Assembly (NCBI RefSeq): GCF_004193175.1
Contig: NZ_SAUH01000001.1
Coordinates: 5,861,501-5,925,500 of the forward strand
Direction of reading: 5' to 3'
Source of the DNA: Streptomyces sp. RFCAC02
GTDB taxonomy: Bacteria > Actinomycetota > Actinomycetes > Streptomycetales > Streptomycetaceae
DNA: 64,000 bases
This document shows, piece by piece, positions 12,402 to 21,208 of the stretch. Both the position numbers and the translations under genes were made by a program. Under the pieces are notes generated by a model. The model was not told the DNA's origin. It did no database searches and saw only the letters and a program-made list of their open reading frames with translations. Position 1 is the stretch's first letter. Each line of letters starts with the position of its first letter.

Positions 12402-13274
12402 ATGTCTCTTCAGTACGCACCCGTCCACCCCCGCAGCACGCCCGGCGACCCCGAGGACGCCGCCTCCGCATCCGCCGTCGGCCTCCGCCACGCCGCCGGT
12501 GAGCTGGGGGCGAGTCCGGCCGAGGTGGAGGCGGCCGTGCGGCTCGGCCTCGTCCGTGCCGTCGCGTGCACCACCTCGTGGGAGCCGCGGATCCCACGCG
12601 CCGAGATCGGCAGGCTCCGCGCGGGCGGCGGTTTCACCCCGGCCCTGCGTCGGGCCACGCGCCTGGTCGGGGCCACCGGAGCAGCCGACCTCCTGGCCGT
12701 CAGCCCGGCCCGGTTCACCCGGCTGGCACGGGGCGGCTGCTTCCGGCCCCTCGACTTCCACGTCACCCGGCACCGCGTCATCGCCTGGCGCTATCCGGCA
12801 GCCGAACTGCGCGCCTTCGCCGAGCGGAACCCCGGCCTGCTCCGGGGCCGCGCGCCCGACAGCCTGCGCCGTGCCCTCCGCAGGGGCCACGACTGGCGGC
12901 CGCTCCACTGGCGCTCCCGCCGCACTGCCCAGCTCGCCGGGCAGGCGCCCGACGCGTGGCGGCGCGCCGCCGTGCACGCGGCCGTACTCGCGCCGTCGGC
13001 CCTGTCCACCGCCGTCCCCGATCCACGCGAGCGCCTGCGCCTGCACCGGCTGCTGCCGCCGCTCGCCCGCTCCTGTCACGGCCCCGGAACCGGCCCGGTG
13101 CCCGAGGAGACACCCGGTTTCCTCTTCGCCGTCGGCGCGCTGCTGACGACCACCGGCCCGGACGAGGAGCGGCACCACCGAGAGAGGCTCGCCATCGCGC
13201 TCGCCGAGGCCCGCGACCCCGCCGCACGCGCCGACCGGACCGCGCTCACGACTGCCCGACGTCCATCACCCTGA
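12402..13274 (+). CDS. DUF6397 family protein
   Basis: 290-residue Streptomyces protein resembling DUF6397. Two repeats read like degenerate winged-helix/MerR-type segments: AVGLRHAAGELGASPAEVEAA with a following VPRAEI-like PRIPRAEIGRLRA, and GAADLLAVSPARFTRLARGG with YPAAELRAFAERNP. This suggests a DNA-binding fold, but function is unknown. The C-terminal third is Arg- and Ala-rich and poorly ordered. ATG at 12402 has GGAGGA 8 nt upstream. The 3' end overlaps the convergent DUF3516 helicase gene by 29 bp. Confidence 0.7.
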   Translation: MSLQYAPVHPRSTPGDPEDAASASAVGLRHAAGELGASPAEVEAAVRLGLVRAVACTTSWEPRIPRAEIGRLRAGGGFTPALRRATRLVGATGAADLLAVSPARFTRLARGGCFRPLDFHVTRHRVIAWRYPAAELRAFAERNPGLLRGRAPDSLRRALRRGHDWRPLHWRSRRTAQLAGQAPDAWRRAAVHAAVLAPSALSTAVPDPRERLRLHRLLPPLARSCHGPGTGPVPEETPGFLFAVGALLTTTGPDEERHHRERLAIALAEARDPAARADRTALTTARRPSP

Positions 13275-15759
13275 TGACGGCGCGGCCTTCCGCGTCCGAA
13301 GCGGTCAGGTCGACCTCGGCGGAGATCCCCCAGTCGTGGTCGCCGGCCGGATCCTGGAAGGTCTGCCGCACCCGCCACAGACCGTCCTGCGGACGCTCAT
13401 CGATCGACAGGAGCCGCGGCCCCCGGGCGTCCGGACCCGTGCCCAGCTCGTCGTACTCCGCCCAGTAGCCCTCCATCGCGCTCTCCCACGCGGCGGCGTC
13501 CCAGCCGGACTCGCCGTCCAGCTCGCCCAGTTCACCGGTGCGGTCCAGGGCGGCCAGCTCCACCCTGCGGAACAGCGCGTTGCGCACGAGCACACGGAAG
13601 GCCCGGGCGTTCGCGGTGACGGGCTTCACCTGGTCGGCCCGCTCCCGCGCCTCCTCGGCGTCCTCCTCCCCGGGATTGGCGAGCTGCTCCCACTCGTCGA
13701 GGAGGCTGGAGTCCACCTGGCGGACCAGCTCGCCGAGCCAGGCCGCGATGTCCTGGAAGTCCTCCGACTTCAGGTCCTCCGGCACCGTGTGCTCCAACGT
13801 CTTGTAGGCGCCGGCCAGATACCGCAGCACGATGCCCTCCGTCCGCGCCAGCTCGTAGTGCGAAACGAACTCGGAGAACGTCATGGCCCGCTCGAACATG
13901 TCCCGCACCACCGATTTGGGGGACAGCGAATGATCACCGACCCACGGGTGGCTCTTCCGGTACACCCCGTACGCGTGGAACAGCAGCTCCTCCAGCGGCT
14001 TGGGGTGGCTGATGTCCATCAGCCGCTCCATCCGCTCCTCGTACTCCACTCCCTCGGCCTTCATCTCCGCCACGGCGGTGCCGCGCGCCTTGTTCTGCTG
14101 GGCGGCGAGAATCTGCCGCGGGTCGTCCAGCGTCGACTCGACCACCGACAGCATGTCCAGCGCGTACGTGTCGGACTCCGGGTCCAGGAGCTCGAAGGCC
14201 GCGAGGGCGAAGGTCGACAGCGGCTGGTTGAGGGCGAAGTCGGCCTGGAGATCCACCGTCAGCCGTACGATCCGGCCCTGGGCGTCGGGCTCCGGCAGAC
14301 GCTCCACGATCCCCCCGTCCAGCAGCGACCGGTAGATGGCGATCGCCCGCCGGATGTGCCGCAACTGCTGCCTGCGCGGCTCGTGGTTGTCCTCCAGGAG
14401 CCGCCGCATGGCGTCGAAAGCGTTCCCCGGCCTCGCGATCACCGCGAGCAGCATCGCGTGCGTCACCCGGAACCGGGAGGTCAGCGGCTCGGGTTCGGCG
14501 GCGATCAGCCGGGTGAACGTGTCCTCGCTCCAGTTGACGAACCCCTCCGGCGGCTTTTTCCTGACCACCTTGCGGCGCTTCTTCGGATCGTCCCCCGCCT
14601 TGGCGAGCGCCTTCTCGTTCTCCACCACATGGTCCGGCGCCTGCGCCACGACCAGGCCGGCCGTGTCGAAACCGGCCCGCCCGGCGCGGCCCGCGATCTG
14701 GTGGAACTCCCGCGCCCGCAGCACCCGGACCCTGCTGCCGTCGTACTTCGTCAGCGCGGTGAACAGGACGGTGCGGATCGGCACGTTCACGCCCACACCG
14801 AGGGTGTCCGTGCCGCAGATGACCTTGAGCAGGCCGGCCTGGGCGAGTTTCTCCACCAGCCTGCGGTACTTCGGCAGCATCCCCGCGTGGTGCACACCGA
14901 TACCGTGCCGCACGTACCGCGACAGATTCCGGCCGAACTTGGTGGTGAAGCGGAAGTTGCCGATGAGGGCGGCGATCCGGTCCTTCTCCTCACGCGTGCA
15001 CATGTTGATGCTCATCAGCGCCTGCGCCCGCTCCACCGCCTGCGCCTGCGTGAAGTGCACGATGTACACGGGCGCCTGGTGAGTCTCCAGCAGCTCGGTC
15101 AGCGTCTCCGTGAGCCCCGTCGTCCGGTACTCGTAGCTGAGCGGGACCGGCCGCGTCGCCGACCGGACGACGGCGGTCGGCCGACCGGTCCGCCGCGTCA
15201 GGTCGTCCTCGAAACGCGAGACGTCCCCGAGGGTCGCCGACATGAGCACGAACTGCGCCTGCGGCAGTTCGAGCAGCGGGATCTGCCAGGCCCAGCCACG
15301 GTCCGGCTCCGCGTAGAAGTGGAACTCGTCCATCACCACCTGGCCGACGTCCGCGTCCGCGCCGTCCCGCAGCGCGATCGACGCCAGCACCTCGGCGGTG
15401 CAGCAGATGACCGGGGCGTCCGCGTTCACCGACGCGTCGCCGGTGAGCATGCCGACGTTCTCGGTCCCGAAGATCTTGCACAGGTCGAAGAACTTCTCCG
15501 ACACCAGCGCCTTGATCGGCGCCGTGTAGAACGTGACCTCGTCCCGTGCCAGCGCGGCGAAGTGCGCCCCCGCGGCCACCAGGGACTTGCCGGACCCCGT
15601 CGGGGTGGACAGGATGACGTTCGCCCCCGAGACGACCTCGATCAGCGCCTCCTCCTGGGCGGGGTACAGCGTGATTCCGCGCTGACTCGTCCACGACGAG
15701 AACGCCTCGTAGAGAGCATCGGGATCGGCTTGCGTCGGCATCTGATCGATAAGGGTCAC
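13246..15759 (-). CDS. DEAD/DEAH-box helicase with DUF3516 (Ski2-like)
   Basis: 837-residue superfamily-2 helicase of a type widespread in actinobacteria. The N-terminal motor has a Q-like YPAQEEALIEV, Walker A STPTGSGKS (about residues 50-58), motif II as MDEFHFY (about 146), motif III LMSATLGD, and HHAGMLPKYR, GTDTLGVGVN and QIAGRAGRAG in lobe 2. The C-terminal DUF3516 region (about 430 onward) is helical. Motif II DEFH instead of DEVH is as seen in this family. Presumed RNA helicase, target unknown. GTG at 15759 follows a GGAG close upstream; its stop is inside the convergent DUF6397 gene. Confidence 0.9.
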   Translation of the reverse strand: MTLIDQMPTQADPDALYEAFSSWTSQRGITLYPAQEEALIEVVSGANVILSTPTGSGKSLVAAGAHFAALARDEVTFYTAPIKALVSEKFFDLCKIFGTENVGMLTGDASVNADAPVICCTAEVLASIALRDGADADVGQVVMDEFHFYAEPDRGWAWQIPLLELPQAQFVLMSATLGDVSRFEDDLTRRTGRPTAVVRSATRPVPLSYEYRTTGLTETLTELLETHQAPVYIVHFTQAQAVERAQALMSINMCTREEKDRIAALIGNFRFTTKFGRNLSRYVRHGIGVHHAGMLPKYRRLVEKLAQAGLLKVICGTDTLGVGVNVPIRTVLFTALTKYDGSRVRVLRAREFHQIAGRAGRAGFDTAGLVVAQAPDHVVENEKALAKAGDDPKKRRKVVRKKPPEGFVNWSEDTFTRLIAAEPEPLTSRFRVTHAMLLAVIARPGNAFDAMRRLLEDNHEPRRQQLRHIRRAIAIYRSLLDGGIVERLPEPDAQGRIVRLTVDLQADFALNQPLSTFALAAFELLDPESDTYALDMLSVVESTLDDPRQILAAQQNKARGTAVAEMKAEGVEYEERMERLMDISHPKPLEELLFHAYGVYRKSHPWVGDHSLSPKSVVRDMFERAMTFSEFVSHYELARTEGIVLRYLAGAYKTLEHTVPEDLKSEDFQDIAAWLGELVRQVDSSLLDEWEQLANPGEEDAEEARERADQVKPVTANARAFRVLVRNALFRRVELAALDRTGELGELDGESGWDAAAWESAMEGYWAEYDELGTGPDARGPRLLSIDERPQDGLWRVRQTFQDPAGDHDWGISAEVDLTASDAEGRAVIRVMDVGQS

Positions 15760-15907
15760 CGCTCCATACTGCCCGCATCCGTCCTCCGAGGGGGAACCGG
15801 ACGGCCGGGCGAAGATCACCAGCCGCTACGCTGTGCGGCCGACACGGTTTCGCCGGAGCCGGGACGACCCCGCGCGTCCGGGCACGACGAAGGGGCGGGG
15901 CCAGACC

Positions 15908-16696
15908 ATGATGGGACCGGCACACTCACTGTCAGGGGCGATGGCCTGGCTTCTCGCCGGAGCCGGCGCCGCCTGGGCGGACCACCCGATGCCCTGGCCG
16001 GTCCTGCTGTCGGGCGCCCTGATCTGCGCGGGCGCGGCCCTCGCCCCCGACCTGGACCACAAGTCGGCGACGATATCCCGCGCCTTCGGACCCCTGTCGA
16101 AAGCCCTGGCCGGCATCGTCGACAAGATCGCGGAATTCGTCTACAACACGACGCGCGCCAAGGGCGAACGGAAACGCAGCAGTGGCCACCGCACACTGAC
16201 CCACACCTGGATCTGGGCGCTCCTGTGCGGCGCGGCCTTCTCGGCCGCGGCCGGCCTCTGGGGCCGCTGGGCCGTCCTCTTCACGCTCTTCGTGCACATG
16301 GTGCTCGCCGTCGAGGGGCTCTTCTGGCGTGCGGCCCGGGTCTCCAGCGACGTCCTGGTCTGGCTCCTGGGGGCCACCAGCGCCTGGCTGATCGCCGACG
16401 TCCTCGACGAGCCGGGCAACGGATCGACCTGGCTGTTCCATCAGGAGCCCTACCTGTGGCTCGGCCTCCCGATCGCCCTCGGCGCCATCGTGCACACGCT
16501 GGGGGACGCCCTCACGATCTCCGGCTGCCCCGTCCTGTGGCCCCTGCCGATAGCCGGCAAGCGCTGGTACCCGGTGGGCACGCCCCAGTTCATGCGCTTC
16601 AGGGCCGGCGCCTGGGTCGAGAACAAGGTCCTCATGCCGGCGTTCATGGTGATCGGAGCGGCCGGCGGCATCGGAGCGACCCTCCTCACCTTCTGA
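15908..16696 (+). CDS. YdjM-like membrane-bound metal-dependent hydrolase
   Basis: 262-residue integral membrane protein of the YdjM/DUF457 family. Polar motifs conserved in this family sit between membrane segments: ALAPDLDHKSAT (Asp/His), SSGHRTLTHT and IVHTLGDALTISG, which together would form a metal site. About six hydrophobic segments are visible. The biochemical activity of the family is not established; the E. coli member is an SOS gene. ATG at 15908 or the adjacent ATG at 15911 is possible; a GGGGCGGGG tract lies upstream. It converges on the ABC transporter genes. Confidence 0.8.
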   Translation: MMGPAHSLSGAMAWLLAGAGAAWADHPMPWPVLLSGALICAGAALAPDLDHKSATISRAFGPLSKALAGIVDKIAEFVYNTTRAKGERKRSSGHRTLTHTWIWALLCGAAFSAAAGLWGRWAVLFTLFVHMVLAVEGLFWRAARVSSDVLVWLLGATSAWLIADVLDEPGNGSTWLFHQEPYLWLGLPIALGAIVHTLGDALTISGCPVLWPLPIAGKRWYPVGTPQFMRFRAGAWVENKVLMPAFMVIGAAGGIGATLLTF

Positions 16697-16761
16697 CCGG
16701 ACCACGCACCGTGCCCGGGTACGGGACGGCCCGCCGGCCCGAGCCGGCGAGCGCGCCCCGT

Positions 16762-16784
16762 GCCGTGCCGCGCGTCGGCACGGC
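16762..16784. terminator. Hairpin terminator between convergent genes
   Basis: GCCGTGCCG (16762-16770) pairs perfectly with CGGCACGGC (16776-16784) around a 5-nt loop. It sits between the YdjM-like gene stop and the stop of the ABC transporter gene. Confidence 0.7.
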
Positions 16785-16791
16785 GGACCGG

Positions 16792-18573
16792 TCAGCCGTG
16801 CCAGGAGCGCCACAGCGCCGCGTAGGCGCCGTCCGCGGCCACCAGCTCGTCGTGATTGCCCAGTTCGCTGATCCGGCCGCCCTCGACCACGGCGATCAGG
16901 TCGGCGTCGTGCGCCGTGTGCAGCCGGTGGGCGATAGCAATCACCGTGCGGCCCTCCAGCACCCGGCCGAGCGACCGCTCCAGCTGCCGGGCGGCACGCG
17001 GATCGAGCAGCGACGTCGCCTCGTCCAGGACGAGCGTGTGCGGGTCGCTCAGGACCAGCCGCGCCAGCGCGATCTGCTGGGCCTGCGCCGGTGTCACGGT
17101 CACCGCGCCGGACCCCACCTCGCAGTCGAGGCCGCCCGGGAGGGAGCGCACCCACCCGGCGGCGTCCACCGCCTCGAGGGCCGCCCACAGCTCCGCGTCC
17201 GTCGCCGCCGTCCTGGCGAGCTGCAGGTTGTCCCGCAGCGGACCGACGAACACGTGATGCTCCTGGTTGACGAGCGCCACCTGCTCCCTGACCCGTTCCG
17301 CCGGCATACGGGACAGCCGCGCTCCGCCGAGCGTCACCGCACCGCGCCGCGGGGCGTAGATGCCGGCCAGCAGCCGGCCGAGGGTGGACTTCCCGGCACC
17401 GGAAGGCCCCACCAGCGCCAGCCGGGTCCCGGGCCGTATGCGCAGCGACACGTCGTGCAGCACGTCACGGTCGGCGAGGTAGCCGAAGCGGACCCGCTCG
17501 ACCGCGATGTCCCGGCCGTCGGGAGTCTCCGACGCGTCGCCCGCCTCGCTCTCCACCTCGCGCACTCCCACCAGCCTGGCCAGCGAAACCTGCGCGACCT
17601 GGAGTTCGTCCAGCCAGCGCAGGATCATGCCGACCGGTTCCACGAGCATCTGGGCGAGGGTCGCACCGGTCGTGAGCTGGCCGACCGTCATCCAGTCCTG
17701 GAGGACGAACGTCCCGCCGAGCAGCAGCACACCCGCCAGGATCATGGCGTGGTAGACGTTGATCGTCGGAATGAGGATGGTGCGCAGCCACATGGTGTAG
17801 CGCTCCCACCCGGCCCACTGGGCCACACGGCGGTCCGACAGGGCGACCCGCTCGGACTCCAGCCGGTGGGTCTCCACGGTCCGGCCGGCGTCGACTGTCT
17901 CGGCGAGGGCGGCGGCCACCGCGGCGTAGCCCGCGGCCTCCGCCCGGTAGCCGGCGGGCGCGCGCCGGAAGTACCACACGCACACGACGACGAGCAGCGG
18001 TACGGCCACCACGATGCCGGCGCCGAGCGCGGGCGCGGTGAGCAGGATGCCGGCGAGCAGCAGCCCCGCCCAGACCACGGCGATGGACATCTGCGGCACG
18101 GCCTCGCGCATCGCTTTCGACAGCCGGTCGACGTCCGTGTTGATCCGGGCGAGGAGGTCGCCGGTTCCCGCGCGCTCCAGGACGCCGGGCGGCAGCCCCA
18201 CGGCGCGGACGAGGAAGTCCTCCCGCAGGTCGGCGAGCATGCGCTCGCCGAGGACCGCGCCCCGCAGCCGCACCAGCCGCACGAAGAACGCCTGGATGGC
18301 GAGTGCCACGGCGAAGAGCGCGATCGTCCGGCCGAGGTGCAGTTCCCGCGCGCCGTCGGCGAGGTCCTGCACCACCCGCCCCAGCAGGTAAGGCCCGATC
18401 ATCGACGCGATGACGGCGATCGAGTTGACCGCCATCAGGGCGATGAACGCCCGGCGGTGGCGGCGCAGCAGCTCACGGACATAGGCCCGGACGGTGTCCC
18501 GGCCGGCCACGGGAAGGGTGGTCGTGTGCTCTGTCGACGACGGGTCGTGGGCGGGCGGCTCGACGCCGATCAT
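16792..18573 (-). CDS. ABC half-transporter, subunit with degenerate signature motif
   Basis: 593-residue exporter-type half-transporter: six membrane helices (about 45-320) fused to a nucleotide-binding domain. Walker A is canonical (VGPSGAGKST, about residue 391), Walker B is TLVLDEATSLLD and the switch histidine is in AIAHRLHTA, but the LSGGQ signature is replaced by VTPAQAQQIALAR (about 494). The ATG overlaps the stop of the upstream half-transporter (ATGA at 18570-18573), so a heterodimer is expected. Its lesion is complementary to that of the partner. Transported substrate is unknown; no peptide or biosynthetic gene lies next to it. Confidence 0.9.
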   Translation of the reverse strand: MIGVEPPAHDPSSTEHTTTLPVAGRDTVRAYVRELLRRHRRAFIALMAVNSIAVIASMIGPYLLGRVVQDLADGARELHLGRTIALFAVALAIQAFFVRLVRLRGAVLGERMLADLREDFLVRAVGLPPGVLERAGTGDLLARINTDVDRLSKAMREAVPQMSIAVVWAGLLLAGILLTAPALGAGIVVAVPLLVVVCVWYFRRAPAGYRAEAAGYAAVAAALAETVDAGRTVETHRLESERVALSDRRVAQWAGWERYTMWLRTILIPTINVYHAMILAGVLLLGGTFVLQDWMTVGQLTTGATLAQMLVEPVGMILRWLDELQVAQVSLARLVGVREVESEAGDASETPDGRDIAVERVRFGYLADRDVLHDVSLRIRPGTRLALVGPSGAGKSTLGRLLAGIYAPRRGAVTLGGARLSRMPAERVREQVALVNQEHHVFVGPLRDNLQLARTAATDAELWAALEAVDAAGWVRSLPGGLDCEVGSGAVTVTPAQAQQIALARLVLSDPHTLVLDEATSLLDPRAARQLERSLGRVLEGRTVIAIAHRLHTAHDADLIAVVEGGRISELGNHDELVAADGAYAALWRSWHG

Positions 18574-20378
18574 GCGGACTCCTCGGCGAATGCGGTGGGA
18601 CGGTCGAGCGGGTCGGTGCCGTCGTCGGCCCCTGGGTCGGGCTCCCGGGTGACGGTGGCGCGGTACGCCGGTTCGGTCCGCAGCAGGTCGCGGTGCGGGC
18701 CGCTCGCGGTGACCTTGCCGTCGAGCAGGAAGACGACATCGTCCGCGTGGTCGAGCAGCAGCGGGCTCGACGTGAACACCACGGTGGTGCGCCCGGTCCG
18801 CAGGCCGCCGAGTCCTTCGGCGATCCGTGACTCGGTGTGGGCGTCCACCGCCGAGGTCGGTTCGTCCAGCACCAGCACCTCGGCGTCGGTCACCAGCGAT
18901 CTGGCCAGGGCCAGGCGCTGGCGCTGTCCGCCCGAGAGGGAGCGGCCGCGTTCGGTGATCCGCGCGCGCATCGGGTCCCGGCTGCCCTCCGGAGCGGCCT
19001 GCGCCAGGGTGGCCAGCACGTCCTGGCACTGGGCGGTCCGCAGCGCGTCGTCCATGGTGATCCGGCCGGAAGAGGGGACATCCAGCAGCTCGTGCAGGGT
19101 CCCGGACAGCAGGACCGGGTCCTTGTCCTGCACGACGACCGCGGTGCGCGCGGTGGCGAGCGGGAGGTCGTCCAGCGGCACATCACCGAGCCGGACGGAG
19201 GGTTCGCCCGGGCCGTCGGGAGCGTGTCCGCCGAGCCGTGCGGCGAGCCGCTCGGCGAAGTCCGGGTCGCCGCAGACCACGGCGGTCAGCCGGCCCCGGG
19301 CGGCCCGCAGCCCCGTGGCCGGGTCCCACAGGTCACCGGCCGGCGGTCCGGCCTGTGCGGCCGTCGGCGAGCCGGCGGCACGCTCACGCCGCAGCGCGAG
19401 CACCCGCACGGCACGCCGTGCGGACGGCCGGGAGAACGTGAAGGCCATCGCGGCCTCCTGGAAGAGCCGCAGCGGGAACATCAGGAAACTCACGGCCGCG
19501 TACACCGTGACCAGCTCCCCGGCCCCGAGCCGGCCGTCCTGCGCGAGCCTCGCGCCCTGCCAGACGACCGCGATGAGCAGCAGTCCCGGCATCACGACCT
19601 GGAGAGCGTCGATCAGCGACCACATACGGGCATTGCGCACCGAGGCGCCGCGCACTTCCTGGGAGGCGTGCCGGTACCGCTCGAGGAACAGCTCCTCGCC
19701 GCCGATGCCGCGCAGGACGCGGAGCCCCGCGACCGTGTCGGAGGCCAGTTCCGTGGCGCGCCCGGACTTGGCGCGCTCGGCGTCGGCGCGCCGGGCCGCC
19801 GCGGGCAGCAGGGGCCACACGCTGAGCACGACGAGGGCCACCCCGGCGGTCACGAGGAGGCCGATCCCCGGCTCGAAGAGGACGAGCCCCGTGCAGACGC
19901 CGGCGGTGACGACCACGGCGGCCGCGAACCGGGAGAACGACTCGACGAACCAGCCGATCTTCTCCACGTCCCCGGTGGACACCTTGACGACCTCGCCGGC
20001 GGCGACCCGGCGGGTCAGGAGCCCGCCCAGTTCGGCGGCGCGGCGGGCCAGCAGCTGCTGCACACGGGCGGCGGCGGTGATCCAGTTCGTGACCGCCGAC
20101 CGGTGCAGCATGGTGTCGGCGATGGTCATGACGACGGTGATGCCGAGCATGAGGAGCCCGGTGGTGGCCAGCCGACCGCCCGAGCTGTCCACCACGGCGT
20201 CGATGGCGAGGCCCATGGTCACCGGCAGTGCGGCGATCGAGCCCAGATGGAGGGTGCCCCACAGCAGGGCCTTGGCCTGGCCGCCGAGCTGGCACCGGAA
20301 GAGCCAGACGAGAAAGCGGAAGCCGGACCGTACGTCAGGGTCTCCGGGGTCGGCGTACGGGAGATCACGAAGGTGCAT
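18570..20378 (-). CDS. ABC half-transporter, subunit with degenerate Walker A
   Basis: 602-residue exporter-type half-transporter, first gene of a two-gene operon. Membrane helices span about 25-310. The nucleotide-binding domain keeps LSGGQRQRLALAR (about residue 481) and Walker B VLVLDEPTSAVD, but the Walker A region reads VVCGDPDFAERLA (about 372) without the GKS/T and the switch histidine position is serine (FTSSPLLLD). Paired with the downstream subunit this gives one complete and one dead ATP site. ATG at 20378 is the best N-terminus (MHLRDLPYADPGDPDVRSG); no strong ribosome site is seen. Confidence 0.9.
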   Translation of the reverse strand: MHLRDLPYADPGDPDVRSGFRFLVWLFRCQLGGQAKALLWGTLHLGSIAALPVTMGLAIDAVVDSSGGRLATTGLLMLGITVVMTIADTMLHRSAVTNWITAAARVQQLLARRAAELGGLLTRRVAAGEVVKVSTGDVEKIGWFVESFSRFAAAVVVTAGVCTGLVLFEPGIGLLVTAGVALVVLSVWPLLPAAARRADAERAKSGRATELASDTVAGLRVLRGIGGEELFLERYRHASQEVRGASVRNARMWSLIDALQVVMPGLLLIAVVWQGARLAQDGRLGAGELVTVYAAVSFLMFPLRLFQEAAMAFTFSRPSARRAVRVLALRRERAAGSPTAAQAGPPAGDLWDPATGLRAARGRLTAVVCGDPDFAERLAARLGGHAPDGPGEPSVRLGDVPLDDLPLATARTAVVVQDKDPVLLSGTLHELLDVPSSGRITMDDALRTAQCQDVLATLAQAAPEGSRDPMRARITERGRSLSGGQRQRLALARSLVTDAEVLVLDEPTSAVDAHTESRIAEGLGGLRTGRTTVVFTSSPLLLDHADDVVFLLDGKVTASGPHRDLLRTEPAYRATVTREPDPGADDGTDPLDRPTAFAEESA

Positions 20379-20500
20379 GGTGTCCCAGAAGGGGAGTAGG
20401 TGGTGCTGGACAACCTCGCAAGGTTCGTGGGGCCGGGAGCCGAAAATCAACGGGTTTTTCCCTTGCGGTACCGGAATCCGGACGCCCGCGCTCGCGAGTT

Positions 20501-20529
20501 TTGTGTCGCTGTGACGTGAAGATCATATG
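20501..20529 (+). promoter_or_regulatory. Candidate promoter of the DUF6886 gene
   Basis: TTGTGT (20501-20506) and CATATG (20524-20529) are 17 nt apart in a locally A+T-rich stretch, about 80 nt before the ATG. On the other side, near 20412-20425, AACCT-CGCA-AGGTT could be an operator for the divergent ABC operon. Confidence 0.35.
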
Positions 20530-20611
20530 GTGTGCCGAGTCGCTCGGGGGTGGCCGGAAACGGCGGGTGCCGGACGGGTGCACGGGGGAGCCGCTGTGCT
20601 AGAAGGGCCGG

Positions 20612-21208
20612 ATGCGTCCTGGCCCGCAGGAGGTCCTCCACTTCTCGGAGGACCCCGCCATTCCCGTCTTCCGCCCGCATGTCGCGGCGACCGCCCGGCA
20701 GTCCGAACCGTACGTCTGGGCGGTGGACGGGGAGCGGGCGCCGGACTACTGGTTCCCGCGCCAGTGCCCCCGCGCCCTGGCGTGGACGGTCCCCGGCACG
20801 ACGGAGGAGGACCGGCTCCGCGTCCTCGGGCCAGGCGGGGGCCGGCGTGTGCACGCCGTCGAGTACCGGTGGCTGCGGCGCATGGCGGACGTGCGGCTGT
20901 ACGCGTACCGGTTGCCGGCGGACCGGTTCCGGCCGTTCGGCGAGCCGGTGCACGCATGGGTGGCGACGGAGACCGTCGAGCCGCTCGGACCGCCGGAGCG
21001 GGTCGGTGACCTCCTGGCGCTCCACGAGGAGGCGGGGATCCAACTGCGTGTCCTCGACAACCTGTGGGAGTTCTGGGACGCGGTCGTCACCTCCACGCTC
21101 GGCTTCAGCGGCATTCGGCTGCGCAACGCGGCGCCGGGAGCAAGGTCGGGCGTGACAGGGCGAGGGGCGGATTCCGGCCATGGCGTCGCCGGAGGCGGCC
21201 CTCGGTGA
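20612..21208 (+). CDS. DUF6886 family protein
   Basis: 198-residue protein of a family common in bacteria and uncharacterised. Conserved-looking stretches are LHFSEDPAIPVFRPHVA near the start, YVWAVDGERAPDYWFPRQCP, and VHAVEYRWLRRMADVRLYAY. The last 30 or so residues are Gly/Arg-rich and may not be part of the fold. Cytoplasmic by sequence. ATG at 20612 follows AGAAGGG. Transcribed away from the ABC operon. Confidence 0.75.
   Translation: MRPGPQEVLHFSEDPAIPVFRPHVAATARQSEPYVWAVDGERAPDYWFPRQCPRALAWTVPGTTEEDRLRVLGPGGGRRVHAVEYRWLRRMADVRLYAYRLPADRFRPFGEPVHAWVATETVEPLGPPERVGDLLALHEEAGIQLRVLDNLWEFWDAVVTSTLGFSGIRLRNAAPGARSGVTGRGADSGHGVAGGGPR

Noticed and set aside
17790..17806. Possible third CebR box
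   Set aside because: Only the half GCGCTCCCA is present inside the ABC transporter gene, without the palindromic left half.
13336..20514. Very long open frame of over 2,000 codons on the plus strand
   Set aside because: It is antisense to the DUF3516 helicase and both ABC half-transporters, which have full motif sets and correct codon bias. Long antisense frames are usual in very G+C-rich DNA.
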